Shown here piece by piece: positions 24,983 through 37,531 of a stretch of 64,000 nt of DNA. Origin of the DNA: Notospermus geniculatus (taxonomy: Eukaryota > Nemertea > Pilidiophora > Heteronemertea > Lineidae). A program made the position numbers and the translations under genes. The stretch lies in the NCBI GenBank assembly GCA_002633025.1, contig NMRB01000436.1, positions 315,821-379,820 on the forward strand, in the 5' to 3' direction. The notes below the pieces were generated by a model. The model saw only the letters and a program-made list of their open reading frames with translations, did not search any database and was not told where the DNA came from. Numbering within the stretch: position 1 is the first letter of the stretch; every line of letters starts with the position of its first letter.

Positions 24983-25314
24983 AACGCCTATCCCACGAAT
25001 TCCCGTGACTTGGGGCGAGAACAGAGAACACCAACCATCACAAGTCGCCCGATCAGGAATATGACCGTGATTGTCTTTTCTTTAGGTTCCATTTCGCAGG
25101 AGCCTAGCTTCCGAAGGCATGCCTGGGGCCTTCAGCAAGAGGATGGACCACAGAATCGCCAATACATGTAGATAGCCTATGTTCCTTTTCGGCTAGGCCC
25201 AGCGGCAGAGCGCAAAAGAGACTACTGAGGAGAAGATGACAGAAGAGTAGGCTATTTGTCATCAACCGCCTAAGGATTCACCGCCAGCAAGAAACAGAAA
25301 AAGACAGTCAACTA

Positions 25315-25381
25315 ATGGCAAGGCATTGCAGAATATCGAACTTCACTATGGCAAGGCATTGCAGAATAACGAACTTCACTA
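25315..25381. repeat. Short tandem duplication
   Basis: ATGGCAAGGCATTGCAGAAT followed by ACGAACTTCACT-like sequence occurs twice in tandem (about 34-bp unit). Confidence 0.75.
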
Positions 25382-25828
25382 AAGTGAGAATGCTTTGGGC
25401 GGTAACATCATCAACCGCCAGTAGCTATTAGGCTCCACCACAGAAAGTGGTACCGCGAAAAGCGACTTCCGTTCTCTGTTCAATTGGCTTGACCACTGGT
25501 TGGAATAGCAACTCCGGATTTGTGTTCGTACTCACACAGTGCTCGTTCGTCAAAGGCTGAAGCAGACCAACTGCTGCCGGCAGCTAGCCACTGCCGTACG
25601 GTTTGCTTACCGTAAAATTGATGGCCTCATTCGGCAACAGCTTATTAACCTGCGAGGCAATAGACTATGATAAGGACCGGGAACAAAGCGGTTTACATTG
25701 ACGTGGTAATCTTAATGCCATGATTGTTTTCCCTGCTTTGACGTCATTCGGGGTAGAGGTGAGGTAGACTCTTGAAAGGCACAGGGAAGGTTTGATGGAT
25801 GGGGTCCCGCCGAACTCTAGTAAGCCTA

Positions 25829-26022
25829 TGGGGTGCGAGAGGTGGGGTCAGCTATTCCTGATGACCTCTAGTACTGGTGGGGTGCGAGAGGTGGGGTCGG
25901 CCATTCTCGACAACCTCTACGGGGGCGTGACAGGTGGAGTCGGCCATTCCCTGACGACATCCACTGCGGTGTGAGAGTGGGGTCGGCCATTCCCCGACAA
26001 TCTCTGCCGGGATGTGACAGAA
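25829..26022. repeat. About 47-bp minisatellite, four units
   Basis: Units of GGGGTGCGAGAGGTGGGGTC followed by GGCCATTC..GACAACCTCT, decaying to the right. Confidence 0.75.
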
Positions 26023-27034
26023 CAAGAGTTTTGTTCGGAGATTGCATTGGCTTGTATCGTTAGACAGCACGTCCTACATACCATAAAATGTCATCAATTT
26101 ACAAAACGAACTCGATGGGCTTCTGAATCTGATGGAGAAACGTGATGGTTTAGCCGCGGCTAATACTACAACCACAACCCAGGGTAAAGTGAGCCGCCGA
26201 CGTTGTAAATATGGATAACCGGGAAGCTATTAGACATGCATAGGGTGGCCCAGCCTGCCAGGGTGAATGCTCACCACAATGACGAGTCACTAGAGTATTT
26301 AGTCGTAGTGACTGGCTGCTTGCGGGGCTGAAGCCATGGCGAGGAATGCGATTGTAATCCCAGAAGGCCAATTGCGTCCGTGCTGCTCAAGTCAAATACG
26401 TTCTTCTGGCCCCAGACGGATGCCTTGGTGATGGGAAGATGATATTGGCCGAGTACACATCCTGCATTAGTCGAAGATCCCAACCAGTTGCCAGTTAGAC
26501 AGAGGTATACCAAGACATCTTGAGAATCTCAGGTCATTGCGGTCTACCCCTCCCTTAAGTGCGAGGAGGGGAGTGGTTGTTAAGACCCTGGGTGCGAAGA
26601 TGATACCAAGGAAGCATTTCAAAAACATTTTTGTCAATATGACGGTTGCTGGGTGGATATTGACCTCAGTTTGCCAGAACAATGTTCAGACCTCCCCGTC
26701 CCTTGACTTGATTCACACGCAATCATCGACAAACACCCATCCAGTACAATGCTTCAGTTAAAGAGCAGCCGTAACGAACACCCATTTACAAAGTACCAGT
26801 GCCCATATCTACAAACGATGGGCTCTGACAAATTGCAAGACAAACCTAATGGTAAAATCGAAGAGACACGTCGTGAGCAGAATTCGCCAGACCTGAAGGT
26901 AATTACTGTTGAAATGTGTCCAGTGGTCGACCTTGGTTGGTAAGAGCAGGCGCTGAATCAATGACAAGGATGGTTGGCAGTTTGTTGTCGTGGTTTGAGG
27001 AGAGGAGCTGGCTAGGGAGAGGAATTGGTTGGTA
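26023..27034. other. No gene recognised
   Basis: Intron sequence; several modest frames on both strands, none recognised. Confidence 0.4.
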
Positions 27035-27544
27035 CGCCCTTACAAAAATTTCACATGTACTAAATTACGTTTCGCACGTCCGAATTGGCATTTCACATGT
27101 CCAAATATGCTTTTCATACGTCCGAATTGGTATTTCACACGTCCAAATATGTTTTCACACGTCCGAATTGGAATTTCACATGTGCGAATTAATTAGGACA
27201 TACAAAATAGAACGTCCTAAATGAAATTCACATGTCCAAATATGTTTTCACACGTCCGAATTGGAATTTCACATGTGTGAATTGAACTTCACACGTTCTA
27301 TTAGGTAAAGGAAAAATATGCCATTTTTGGACATATTGGTCGTATTCATGAAGCGGTTCTATCGTTAGAACCGCCGTAGGCCAGTTCCAAGTAACGTGGT
27401 TGACATTACTTGGAACCGGCCTAAGACGGTTCTAAAAATAGAACCGCTTTATGAATACGACCCATTGGGAATTTCACACGTACTAAAATTTTTAGCACGT
27501 CTGAAATTTTTTAGGACAAGACGTGTGACATTTCTGTAAGGGCG
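27035..27544. mobile_element. TIR element with internal 20-bp array
   Basis: Ends CGCCCTTACAAAAATTTCAC and complement GTGACATTTCTGTAAGGGCG. The left half is an array of about 20-bp units TTTCACACGTCCGAATTGGA / TTTCACACGTCCAAATATG; the right half holds a nested MITE (27338-27462). Confidence 0.65.
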
Positions 27545-29227
27545 GGAGAGGAGGACTGAGGAGCAGTTGGGAGGGAGAGGAGAGCTGGCTAGTGAAGAAG
27601 ATGAGCTCCTTGGTCAGGAGAGGAGTGGTGAGTAGCGGAGCTTGTTAGTGAAGGAGAGAGGCAAGGAGCTGGTTAGCGAGGGGAGGCGGAGACACCCTGG
27701 GGAATCGCGGCGAATTGGTGAACACGCAGCTAGAGGGCATCGCGATCTCCCACGGTGGGAGAGGAGCTGGCTGGTGAACGAGAGGCGAGGAGGTGGTCTC
27801 CAGCGGTAGTCCACGTTGAAAGAGTGCTAATGAGGGAGAGGATGAAATGTGTTCAGTCTTTGTTCATCTTCAGAACTCTTACTCCAGACGTAAGCACGTA
27901 CCATGTCGTGGCCCCTCTCCGCCAGGTAGCAACCCTCTGACCAGTTGACAACGAACAAACGTGAATCAATGGTCGGTCCTCGGGCTTGCAAGGCCAGTAA
28001 TTGATCGACCAGCTGATTACATGTCGNAGTCTCGTTGGCCACCTTTCCTGACTGCTCTGTATACACTACATCGATCAGTCGATCGTATGTTCATGGATGA
28101 ACCAGGTCACAGTAATAAACATACAGTAGCATAGGTATTCAGGTCTCACCACACAGGGGAAAGTAGGACATCTTAAATAGGATGCTCAGATACAGACAAG
28201 CCTGGTTTCCCTGGCCATCGATGGTGGCGCTGACTGATAGACCTATTTACGGTACATAGGCCTGTGCCCCTCGCCCTCATGCCAGCGAACCGTTGTTGCC
28301 ATTTGGCTTGTCATACAACTAAATTCAGCTGTCAATGGGCGTGTTACACACATTGCTGATGAACCAATCACAGACAGGACGTAAGCAAAGTGGACCTAAC
28401 CAGTGGCGCCACATATCAATACGTTTACTCCTCACCAATCACATCACCGGTTACAATGGTGAACGTATCCTTACGTTTTTGTTCGTTCACTTTAGTCCTT
28501 TACCTATTTGTACGTACTAAAATATGCCATTTTTGGACATATTGGTCGTATTCATGAAGCGGTTCTATCGTTAGAACCGCCGTAGGCCAGTTCCAAGTAA
28601 CGTGGTTGACATTACTTGGAACCGGCCTAAGACGGTTCTAAAAATAGAACCGCTTTATGAACGACCCATTGGGAATTTCACACGTACTAAAATTTTTAGC
28701 ACGTCTGAAATTTTTTAGGACAAGACGTGTGACATTTCTGTAAGGGCGGGAGAGGAGGACTAAGGAGCAGTTGGGAGGGAGAGGAGAGCTGGCTAGTGAA
28801 GAAGATGAGCTCCTTGGTCAGGAGAGGAGTGGTGAGTAGCGGAGCTTGTTAGTGAAGGAGAGAGGCAAGGAGCTGGTTAGCGAGGGGAGGCGGAGACACC
28901 CTGGGGAATCGCGGCGAATTGGTGAACACGCAGCTAGAGGGCATCGCGATCTCCCACGGTGGGAGAGGAGATGGCTGGTGAACGAGAGGCAAGGAGGTGG
29001 TCTCCAGCGGTAGTCCACGTTGAAAGAGTGCTAATGAGGGAGAGGATGAAATGTGTTCAGTCTTTGTTCATCTTCAGAACTCTTACTCCAGACGTAAGCA
29101 CGTACCATGTCGTGGCCCCTCTCCGCCAGCTAGCAACCCTCTGACCAGTTGACAATGAACAAACGTGAATAAATGGTCGGTCCTCGGGCTTGCAAGGCCA
29201 GTAATTGATCGACCAGCTGATTACATA
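27313..29227. repeat. 0.7-kb duplication (27313-28021 and 28519-29227)
   Basis: Nearly identical blocks start AATATGCCATTTTTGGACAT and end GACCAGCTGATTACAT. An N at 28027 follows the first copy. Likely haplotype duplication. Confidence 0.85.
27338..27462. mobile_element. Harbinger-like MITE
   Basis: Near-perfect foldback GGTCGTATTCATGAAGCGGT to ATGAATACGACC with ATT near both edges; the same copy is duplicated at about 28544-28666. Confidence 0.7.
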
Positions 29228-29393
29228 ACGGAGATGATGAATATACCCTAAAGGATTGGCAACTTTGATTAGATAGTATCCGACGTTTGGGTTCAGGGTC
29301 GCATCAGGGTTCAAGAAGGAAGGAATCAATGAACTTTGTAGAGTTCGTTTGCGTCTCACCACTGAGATCGTGAGTGGAGAGGTTTTTTTCGTC

Positions 29394-29568
29394 CTGAGGT
29401 AGGACTAATCAGTGGTTCTTAGCACTCACTCCCACATCACCGCACACATTCCGAGGTAATCAGTACATGTTGAGTAGTTCTCAACGCTCGCTCCCTCCAT
29501 CACCGCACACCAACACTTGTGTGCGCTGACGAAGGGAGCGAGCGTTACGTACCACTGATTACCTGAGA
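29394..29568. mobile_element. Degenerate inverted element
   Basis: CTGAGGTAGGACTAATCAGT at the left mirrors ACTGATTACCTGAG at the right, and CGCTCGCTCCCT mirrors AGGGAGCGAGCG. A third GAGGTAATCAGT lies in the middle. Confidence 0.55.
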
Positions 29569-30646
29569 GTGTCATGCACCTGTCTTGAACAGTGTGATGT
29601 CAATTAAATCACTCGCTGTAATCTCCACCACATGCAGCTCATTTGAGCTGTCAATGCATAAATAATGCGACTTGAACATTGATTTCATACACAGTATGCC
29701 ATTGATGATGGATTGATGCTAGACGTCTGGTTTGGCTTGATCGATCGGCGATACCTATCGACCACCGCTTGCGAAGCCACTGATTCCGACAGTCTATAAA
29801 TCGAGATAAACAGATGCAATGTACACTACCCATAGAGGGTGCTACCGACGAACTCAGTCAACGTTTGAAAGAGCGAAAGTAGGAGGGTGCTTCTTGATAA
29901 AGACTGCGTTCGGAGTCGAATAATCTGACGTTCCTCGAGACTCGACCTTCCTTGATTCTGACAGGAAGAAGCAAGGGCCTACTGGTGTGGGTGGACATCA
30001 AAGTCAAAGAGCCATTCGCCCTTCGTCGGAGTCTCTTTGATTATTTCAACTCCTGGAGAAGCATAGGCCTACTATCTGCTATTTACAGCGTTCTATCCAG
30101 CCCCAGTAGGCCGTTCAAAGCGATTTACAAGTTAAAAGCGTCTCTCAAGAGACATTTCTTAGAGATGCCTTCAATGTATCAATATCAGGAGAAGACGCAA
30201 GCCAAGGAGGCGTTGATCCAAAAGCTTTGGCGCAGTTACTGATAGAAAAAGCTCCGTCACCAAGACGTCGAACTGCCGCCACTGAAAGTATAGTTTGACA
30301 CTAATAGAATTGTGTATGTACTGCACACAACCGACATGACAGGGCGAACGGGATGAAAAAAACCCAGCGAATATTACAACGCCGAGGTAGCGGGCGGTTC
30401 ATGCCGACAATACGGAGTGTTTGCAATATTCATGATCGAATATGAGCAAACGAAATTGGCATCGGGTAATTTCGCCGTCATGATTGACTCTTGTAGCTCC
30501 ATCAGTTTACTGTATCGGTCGTAAACTGCTAAATTAATTTCCCACATTTTTATGCTACTTTGGTCATTGATCGTGTGTGGAATACAATCACGCCTCTCTT
30601 GATGCCGTATGGATTGTGGAGTCGACGAGAAAGTGAATGACAGAAG
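29569..30646. other. No gene recognised
   Basis: Includes a 96-codon plus-strand frame (29952-30242) with no recognised domain. Confidence 0.35.
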
Positions 30647-30774
30647 AGAGAGTTTTTGCAAAGCCCCCGAAACGCCAACACGAACGTCTATCCTTTTGTC
30701 AGAGTTCTCGTGGCATCAAATGGTAGCCTACTGGCGTTCGCATTGGCGTTTCGGTGGCTTTGCGAAAACTCACT
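30647..30774. mobile_element. MITE family B copy
   Basis: AGAGAGTTTTTGCAAAGCCC to GCGAAAACTCACT with internal CGAAACGCCAACACGAACG. Confidence 0.78.
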
Positions 30775-31802
30775 GATAGGCACATGTTAAGATTTTAGTG
30801 CCTTTACCTACACTCGGGTTTCTCAGAACAGAAGCAGACCGACTCATGTTCAATTTCTGCAGGTGTCGGGAGACCTGCTTTCATAGATTTCACGGCACAA
30901 GGGCGTCGAATGGTCTCAGCCTGATACCGCTAATTGTTTATCCGATACCAACGTCAACCTATCGGAATATGAGATTGACATCTCTACGACGAAACGTGGT
31001 AAGAGAGAATTCGATGGAAGGACAGAAAGTAATGGAATAGGTCAAAGTATCATTCGCATGTTTAGAACGTTCGCGGCCCTTCCGCGCCAATTTCAGTTAG
31101 GCTGTACAACACACCTGTACCAGCAAAGAAAGTCCTAGGAATGAAAGTCGTCAATATAAAGCCCAAGCATTGTCAATACTCATGGTGAGGGTGATGGGGA
31201 CATAATCCTTCACAAAGGCTCAATAATCCACTTAGACAATAGCATTCCAGGAGGGGGACTTTTCGTTCCGCGTTGACACCGGCGTGACGGCGGCAAGAAT
31301 GCTGAAGGGATATCCATTGAGCGTTTGTGCAATGGCTGCGCGCACTTTTGGCATCGAATCTGGAAGTCCAGAGAAGGCGAGAAGACAAGTTTTTGATACA
31401 CCCTGCGAGAGGCTCTCTCTCCTTCATTACTCCAGCATTACTCCTCTCTTTGATTGCTTTCGCCATTCCAATGGATTGCTTTATGGTGTCTCGTTTGGGA
31501 GAACGATTGGTTGAGTGATAGAGCAGGATGCTGTTGAAGATTGCCACGGTACTTTGGGGTCACTGGCCATCACTGGTGGCTAGAATGTCCCGGGTGTCGG
31601 GCACGATGTTAGAAAATCAGCGGCTGATGGTCATTGTATTTGTATTATTTAATCTTGGTCTGATTTCCCTTAGGTCAAAGAATATTGGATCGAGAGTCAA
31701 GCGCCGAATGACGACAGTCGGCTTCAACAAGCTCTGTATAGATCAGACAATCCTGGGGCGGGCGATGTAATGCAGAAGGACAGCAGAAAACCTGTGCTTT
31801 AA

Positions 31803-31957
31803 AGGGCCTCTAGAGGCAGCCAGCATGGCAGGGGAAAACCACGGGGAAAACCCAGGTTGAATACCTCGTACTAGTGATTATTACGTTAAAGTGGCGCCGC
31901 CTGGCCGAAGAGCCGGTACTGATAGTAGCCTAATGGCGAGCTGCCTCTAGAGGCCCT
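31803..31957. mobile_element. Kolobok-like MITE with TTAA duplication
   Basis: 155 bp, AGGGCCTCTAGAGGCAGCCA to GCCTCTAGAGGCCCT, flanked by TTAA (31799-31802, 31958-31961). The second copy of the block (near 33645) has a single TTAA and no element. TTAA with an AGGG start favours Kolobok over piggyBac. Confidence 0.85.
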
Positions 31958-31969
31958 TTAAGATGCAAG

Positions 31970-32042
31970 ATTTTAAGGACTGGATTCGAATTCACTAACT
32001 CAGCGATGACAGGCGTCAATATCGCCACTGCACCACACTGAC
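31970..32042 (-). mobile_element. tRNA-like SINE head
   Basis: Minus strand: GTGTGGTGCAGTGGCGATAT (A-box-like) and GAATTCGAATCCAGTCC (B-box-like). Repeated at about 33660-33731 and 38540-38610 in the duplicate blocks. Confidence 0.45.
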
Positions 32043-32992
32043 ACATTTCCGCAGAAAAAAGAGAACGTTTGGAATGAGAATAAACCGTTGGCCTTCTCGC
32101 ACTGACAAACAGATTTCAGGAATCACGATGAGCGTCATCATCGTCACTCCGACAGAGAAGGCCGCCGGGCCCACCAAATCCACCCATAATGACTTCCCAA
32201 CCCCAGCATATATCGACTGCACGTCAAGAAAATCCCCGTCTCACTCAATCATGACTTGAGTCTTTCACAAGGATCATATTGTCATTTATCCTCGTGGTAT
32301 GATAATTGGAAATGCCCAATGATTATCGCTGCTGCGTAATTAATTGAACCCTGGTCACGTGACTTGATCCTCATCAATCATTGACGGCATTCCGTCGTCA
32401 TCAGACTGATCCGTTTTTTATTAAATTTTAGAAAACTGTCTCAACAACAGACTCAACAGGATTATCCTAATCCTAGCTGTTGATCCTGTCTTCGTCATTT
32501 TGCCTTGTATTGACAAAATTCGGATTAAAAAACCTCATCCCCGGCGCGTACTTATAAAGTCTGCCTCGTCGTCAAACGCTTTTCAAGTTCATTACCATGC
32601 AAGGGTAACTGGCTGACGACGGTCGACTTCTACATTGAACATCCTCCACTGCAGGTTCTGCATGAATTGTGCCCCAAACCCTGAAACAAGGCTCTGAGTG
32701 TTGAAGCCCCGGATGTTCGCAGATCATGTGTGTGGTGAGGTTTCTTTGATCCGAGTAGTACTACCGCCCGCTCAGATCAGAGCTGGGCCTGTCACCAACA
32801 GGTCCATGTACGTACATCGACGATCGAGGAGTTGACCTAAGTGTCGGTCTTCCCTGCCGAATGTAACTCTCCTTTCGTAACCACACNTAAGGAATGAAAG
32901 TCCTCAATATAAAGCCCAAGCATTGTCAGTATCATGGTGAGGGTGATGGGGACATAATCCTTCACAAAGGCTCAATAATCCACTTAGACAAT

Positions 32993-33111
32993 GGCTGATA
33001 TTCATAAAAGCTAGCAAATGCGTTTACTTCAAGTTTTGAAGTGCATTTACATTGGACCTCACTGTGCAAATCTTAAGTAAAAGCATTTGCTAACTTTTAT
33101 GAATACCAGCC
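32993..33111. mobile_element. MITE present in only one duplicate
   Basis: 119 bp, GGCTGATATTCATAAAAGCT to TTTTATGAATACCAGCC, flanked by AAT (32990-32992, 33112-33114). The other copy has a single AAT at 31238-31240. Confidence 0.88.
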
Positions 33112-35129
33112 AATAGCATTCCAGGAGGGGGACTTTTCGTTCCGCGTTGACACCGGCATGACGGCGGCAAGAATGCTGAAGGGATATCCACTGAGCGTTT
33201 GTGCAATGGCTGCGCACTTTTGGCATCGAATCTGGAAGTCCAGAGAAGGCGAGAAAACGAGAGGCTCTCTCTCCTTCAATGACAGTATTACTCCTCTCTT
33301 TGATTGCTTTCGCCATTCCAATGGATTGCTTTATGGTGTCTCGTTTGGGAGAACGATTGGTTGAGTGATAGAGCAGGATGCTGTGGAAGATTGCCACGGT
33401 ACTTTGGGGTCACTGGCCATCACTGGTGGCTGAAATGTCCCGGGTGTCGGGCACGATGTTAGAAAATCAGCGGCTGATGGTCATTGTATTTGTATTATTT
33501 AATCTTGGTATGATTTCCCTAGGTCAAAGAATATTGGATCGAGAGTCAAGCGCCGAATGACGACAGTCGGCTTCCAACAAGCTCTGTGTAGATCAGGCAA
33601 TCCTGGGCGATGTAATGCAGAAGGACACCAGAAAACCTGTGCCTTAAGAATCAAGATTTTAAAGACTGGATTCGAATTCACTAACTCAGCGATGACAGGC
33701 GTCGGTGTCACTACTGCACCACACTGACACATTTCCGCAGAACAAGAGAACGTTTGGAATGAAATAAACCGCTGGCCTTCTCGCACTGACGAACAGATTT
33801 CAGGAATCACGATGAGCGTCATCATCGTCACTCCGACAGAGAAGGCCGCCGGGCCCACCAAATCCACCCATAATGACTTCCCCAGCATATATCGACTGCA
33901 CGTCAAGAAAATCTCCGTCTCACTCAATCATGACTTGAGTCTTTCACAAGGATCATATTGTCATTTATCCTCGTGGTATGATAATTGGAAATGCCCAATG
34001 ATTATCGCTGCCGCGTAATTAATTGAACCCTGGTCACGTGACTTGATCCTCATCAATCATTGACGGCATTCCGTCGTCATCAGACTGATCCGTTTTTTAT
34101 TGAACTTTATAAAACTGCCTCAACAACAGACTCAACAGGATTATCCTAATCCTAGCTGTTGATCCTGTCTTCATCATTTTGCCTTGTATTGACAAAATTC
34201 GGATTAAAACCTCATCCCCGGCACGTACTTATAAAGTCTGCCTCGTCGTCAAACGCTTTTCAAGTTCATTACCCCTACAAGGGTAAATGGCTGACGACGG
34301 TTTACTTCTACATTGAAGTTCCCCAGTCCAGGTTCTGCATGAATCGTGCCCCAACTGTGAAACGAAGCTCTGAGTGTTGAAGCCCCGGATGTTCGCAGAT
34401 CATCTGCGTGGTGAGGTTTCTTTGGTCCGAGTAGTACTACCGGTCACTCAGAGGTCGGCCTGTCACAAACAGGTCCATGTTCATCGATGATCGAGGAGTT
34501 GACCTAAGTGTCGATCTTCCCTACCGAAGAATGTAACTCCCCCTTTCGTAACTCGCCTTACCACACCCCAAGGGCTTTGGGCTACACCTGATCGCAGTAG
34601 ATTCTTCGACAAGCTGAGAGAGCGAAGTACTCGCGTGGTCGAGTTCGCGTCTCATACGACTGTGGTCGGAGTATACTTTAGGTCGGCGCAACTGGAGCCC
34701 GGGAACTGGAGACAACACCGCCTCAAGCAAATCAACGAGACCACTCAAGTACTATAAAGCCACGACAGACTGAAATTCATTGCTCAAGGCCCGTCATTTT
34801 CGCCAGCCTCAAATCACACATCTCTCCTAATAAGACAATCTAACCTAATTTGCCAGCAACAGCTCAGCCTCCTGCCTAGTGATGGAAAATTCAAAGTCTT
34901 TGATCTCGATAGATGCCCACGGTATTTTCCTTTCCTTTCCACGAGATGCCGTAATTCACTTCTTTTATTGGGTTTATTCATAGACTGGTATTTATAAGCC
35001 TGCTTTATGAACCCCTGGAAAATGCTATCGAACTGCATTATCTTTCATTATCTGCTTATTTCGAGATGCAGTGTTCTGTTTTTTACGGAATATTACGGAA
35101 TCCGATGACATTCTGATCGATAGCTATTC

Positions 35130-35640
35130 AACGGCGGCGGACGATCTGATCCACCACCTCGACGGCAGATGATCGGACCCAGCACCTCGGTGGCAGACGA
35201 TCGAACCCACTGCCTCGACAGCTGACAACCGGATCCACCAGCTCGACGGCGGACGATCGGACCCAGCACCTCGATGACAGACGATCGAACCCACCGCCTC
35301 AACGGCAGATGAGGAGACCCATCGCCTCGATGACGGACGNGATGGCGGATGATTGGACTCACCAACTCGACAGCAGATGATCAGACTCACCACCTCGATG
35401 GCGACCAGTGATCGGACCTACCGCCTCGACGGTGGACGATCGGACCCACCACCTCAATGGGGCTGGTGATCAGGCCAGTGATCAGACCTGATCAGACGAT
35501 TGGACCCACCACCTCGACGGCGGACGATTAGACTCGCCACCTCGATGGCGGACGATCAGACCCAGACCTCGATTGCAGATGATGAGACCCATGACCAGGA
35601 TAACGGACGATCAGACCCAGACCTCGATGACTGATGGTGC
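35130..35640. repeat. 28-bp minisatellite, array 1
   Basis: Degenerate 28-bp units GACGATCGGACCCACCACCT plus CGACGGCG. Frames rich in SDRPP/VEAVGS are translations of the array. N at 35340. Confidence 0.92.
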
Positions 35641-36866
35641 CACTGTCCCTTCTTTCTTGAATGACAATGAATGATAAGATTTTTGGCAAGTAAATCAACC
35701 ACAACTCTTCCTCTGGTCAGTGCAAGACGACAAACCGTGACCACTGTCTAGATAGCACCTCACGCTCTGAGCAACGCCTCTGAGTTAACCTTTTCTCTTG
35801 GGCACACGACGGCTGTGGAAGTGGACCTTACAAAGTTCATGTAAACCACCAGTTCACCGTCCAAGAGAGGATGTTCTGTCATATCCAGTCTATCTGGACT
35901 ACTCCACCTCAGTGTAGCACTTGCTATCGTGAACAAGGAACCGCAATATCTCATCCAAAATCCACCAGCCCCTAGCAATCATCTTCAACTCCTCGCACAC
36001 CGAGCTGAAAACGGACTCTTGTGGCTTGCTACATTTAGTAAAGTGCCTTGAGGCACTTGCTGGCCAAGGAGGGAGATCCAATTAGTGAACTACCAGTTCT
36101 TCTGGTCGTCAATGTGCGCCACGAGGAGACAGATGCTCAGTGCATTAGCTGGCGATGTTGTGGTATCACTTGCAGACGAGGCGATCTCCTGAAGGAGTAG
36201 ACAGCCTGGGTTGTATCCGGTAGATATACGTCTGACTTTATAGTCTTCGACTTCGAGGGATACCGCCAGGCGATCCTTGTGAGGCTTCACATGAGAGAAG
36301 GGGATAGGACGTGTCGATCGAAGCCTAACTATTGGGTGGACATCACAAGGGTCCGGATCGAATTTCTGCTGACTTCCAAAACGTCCAACCAATTGCAACT
36401 TTGGTTGCAACCGAGACGAGGACCAGTCACATAACGCCTGAAACCTAGTCCTTGTAAATCTTCTTCTGTCCTAGCTGGAGGTCGAAAAGCACGGCAGTAC
36501 TTCCAGTATTCCGGCTTTACGTCCTTGTTGTAATCTCTCTCGGCAGATTGCCTTTGAAGGAATAGGTAACGAAATCAGGTCCTCATGCCCGTTGCGGCCT
36601 CAGTTGGTGACGTGGGTACAAAACCGACGTCAGTTACCTGTGACGCGGAACAATTTGCTTCAAGATCGGGTGAACTACGAGCAGAATGTCCGAGAGGCAT
36701 TGAGAGCCACTCTGCAACATGTCGAGGAATGCCACGACAGTCTCTTCAGCGGTATAATGAGATAGCAGCCTCTCTGGTCGATCAATGGCGCTTGACGATG
36801 TAACGAGGATCGGGAGAGTGTGCCTTTTGGGTTTGGAAGAGAGAACCGAGGCGCTCTTCCACCTGA

Positions 36867-37197
36867 TTGTTTTTGCACCCTCCCAAAAAAGTTGTGTGTC
36901 AGATCAGGCTGTGGATTGGATATGAATGTGCTTTAATTGTTGATCGGGCAGTTTTGCTCTCAAAGTCACCCGTTTATTTCCATGAAGAGAAGTTTTGATT
37001 GTTGTGAGACCATTTTTATATGTTAAAGTATACGTCTGTACGTATGTGTGTGAAATATCAAGTCGATTTGATGACGATAACATTGTTTTTGCAGCCTCCC
37101 AAAAAAGTTGTGTGTCAGATCAGGTTGTGGATGGGATATGAATATGCTTTGTTGATCGGGCAGTTTTGCTCTCAAAGTCACCCGTTTTGATTGTTGT
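36867..37197. repeat. Insertion with two direct repeats
   Basis: Two about 105-bp direct repeats (each starting GTTTTTGCA and CCTCCCAAAAAAGTTGTGTG, and ending AAAGTCACCCGTTT) surround about 110 bp. Absent at the matching point of the other copy (about 41967). It could be a small LTR-like or tandem insertion. Confidence 0.6.
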
Positions 37198-37200
37198 GAG

Positions 37201-37453
37201 ACTTCTCTCGAGCGAGTTGCTGGCTCTCAGTGGGCAATTCACCACTAATGGTGTCCGTGGAACTATAGTGTACTCCTGGCGTCAACAGCCTATTTTAATA
37301 CTCGGTGGCAAGCAGATCGCTCGCGATATCACCTGGTGTGCTGACTGCTTTACGGTTTACGCCTTGGTGACCAGTTACCCGAACGACTCCCCATCGTTTT
37401 CTAAGGCTGAGTTGCCCCTGTGCAAGGAAACTCCCGAATGAAGCAGCGCCTTT
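37201..37453. mobile_element. MITE family A relative
   Basis: Left end TCTCTCGAGCGAGTTGCTGG and right end AAACTCCCGAATGAAGCAGC enclose a long loop; homologous copy at 41968-42220. Confidence 0.55.
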
Positions 37454-37531
37454 AGGATCTGCAAAGCAGAGTTGCATCTCTCTTTGCTGAATGGGGAACC
37501 CGCATGACTGCAGATGGCGCAGTCAGTATAA

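Larger units (their letters stand above)
31137..34545. repeat. 1.7-kb duplicated block X, two diverged copies
   Basis: 31137-32886 and 32888-34545 are homologous with about 2-4 % difference plus two clean transposon indels, and meet at a single N (32887). A third partial copy (38375-39452) is nearly identical to the first, not the second. Confidence 0.9.
34546..37500. repeat. Block Y, allele 1
   Basis: Homologous to 39453-42255. Contains the 28-bp minisatellite, sequence shared by both copies with short frames but no recognised gene, a 0.33-kb insert at 36867-37197 absent from the other copy, and an A-type MITE end (37201-37453). Confidence 0.85.

Noticed and set aside
35093-35393. Repetitive Ser/Asp/Arg protein
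   Set aside because: Translation of the 28-bp minisatellite, open in more than one frame.
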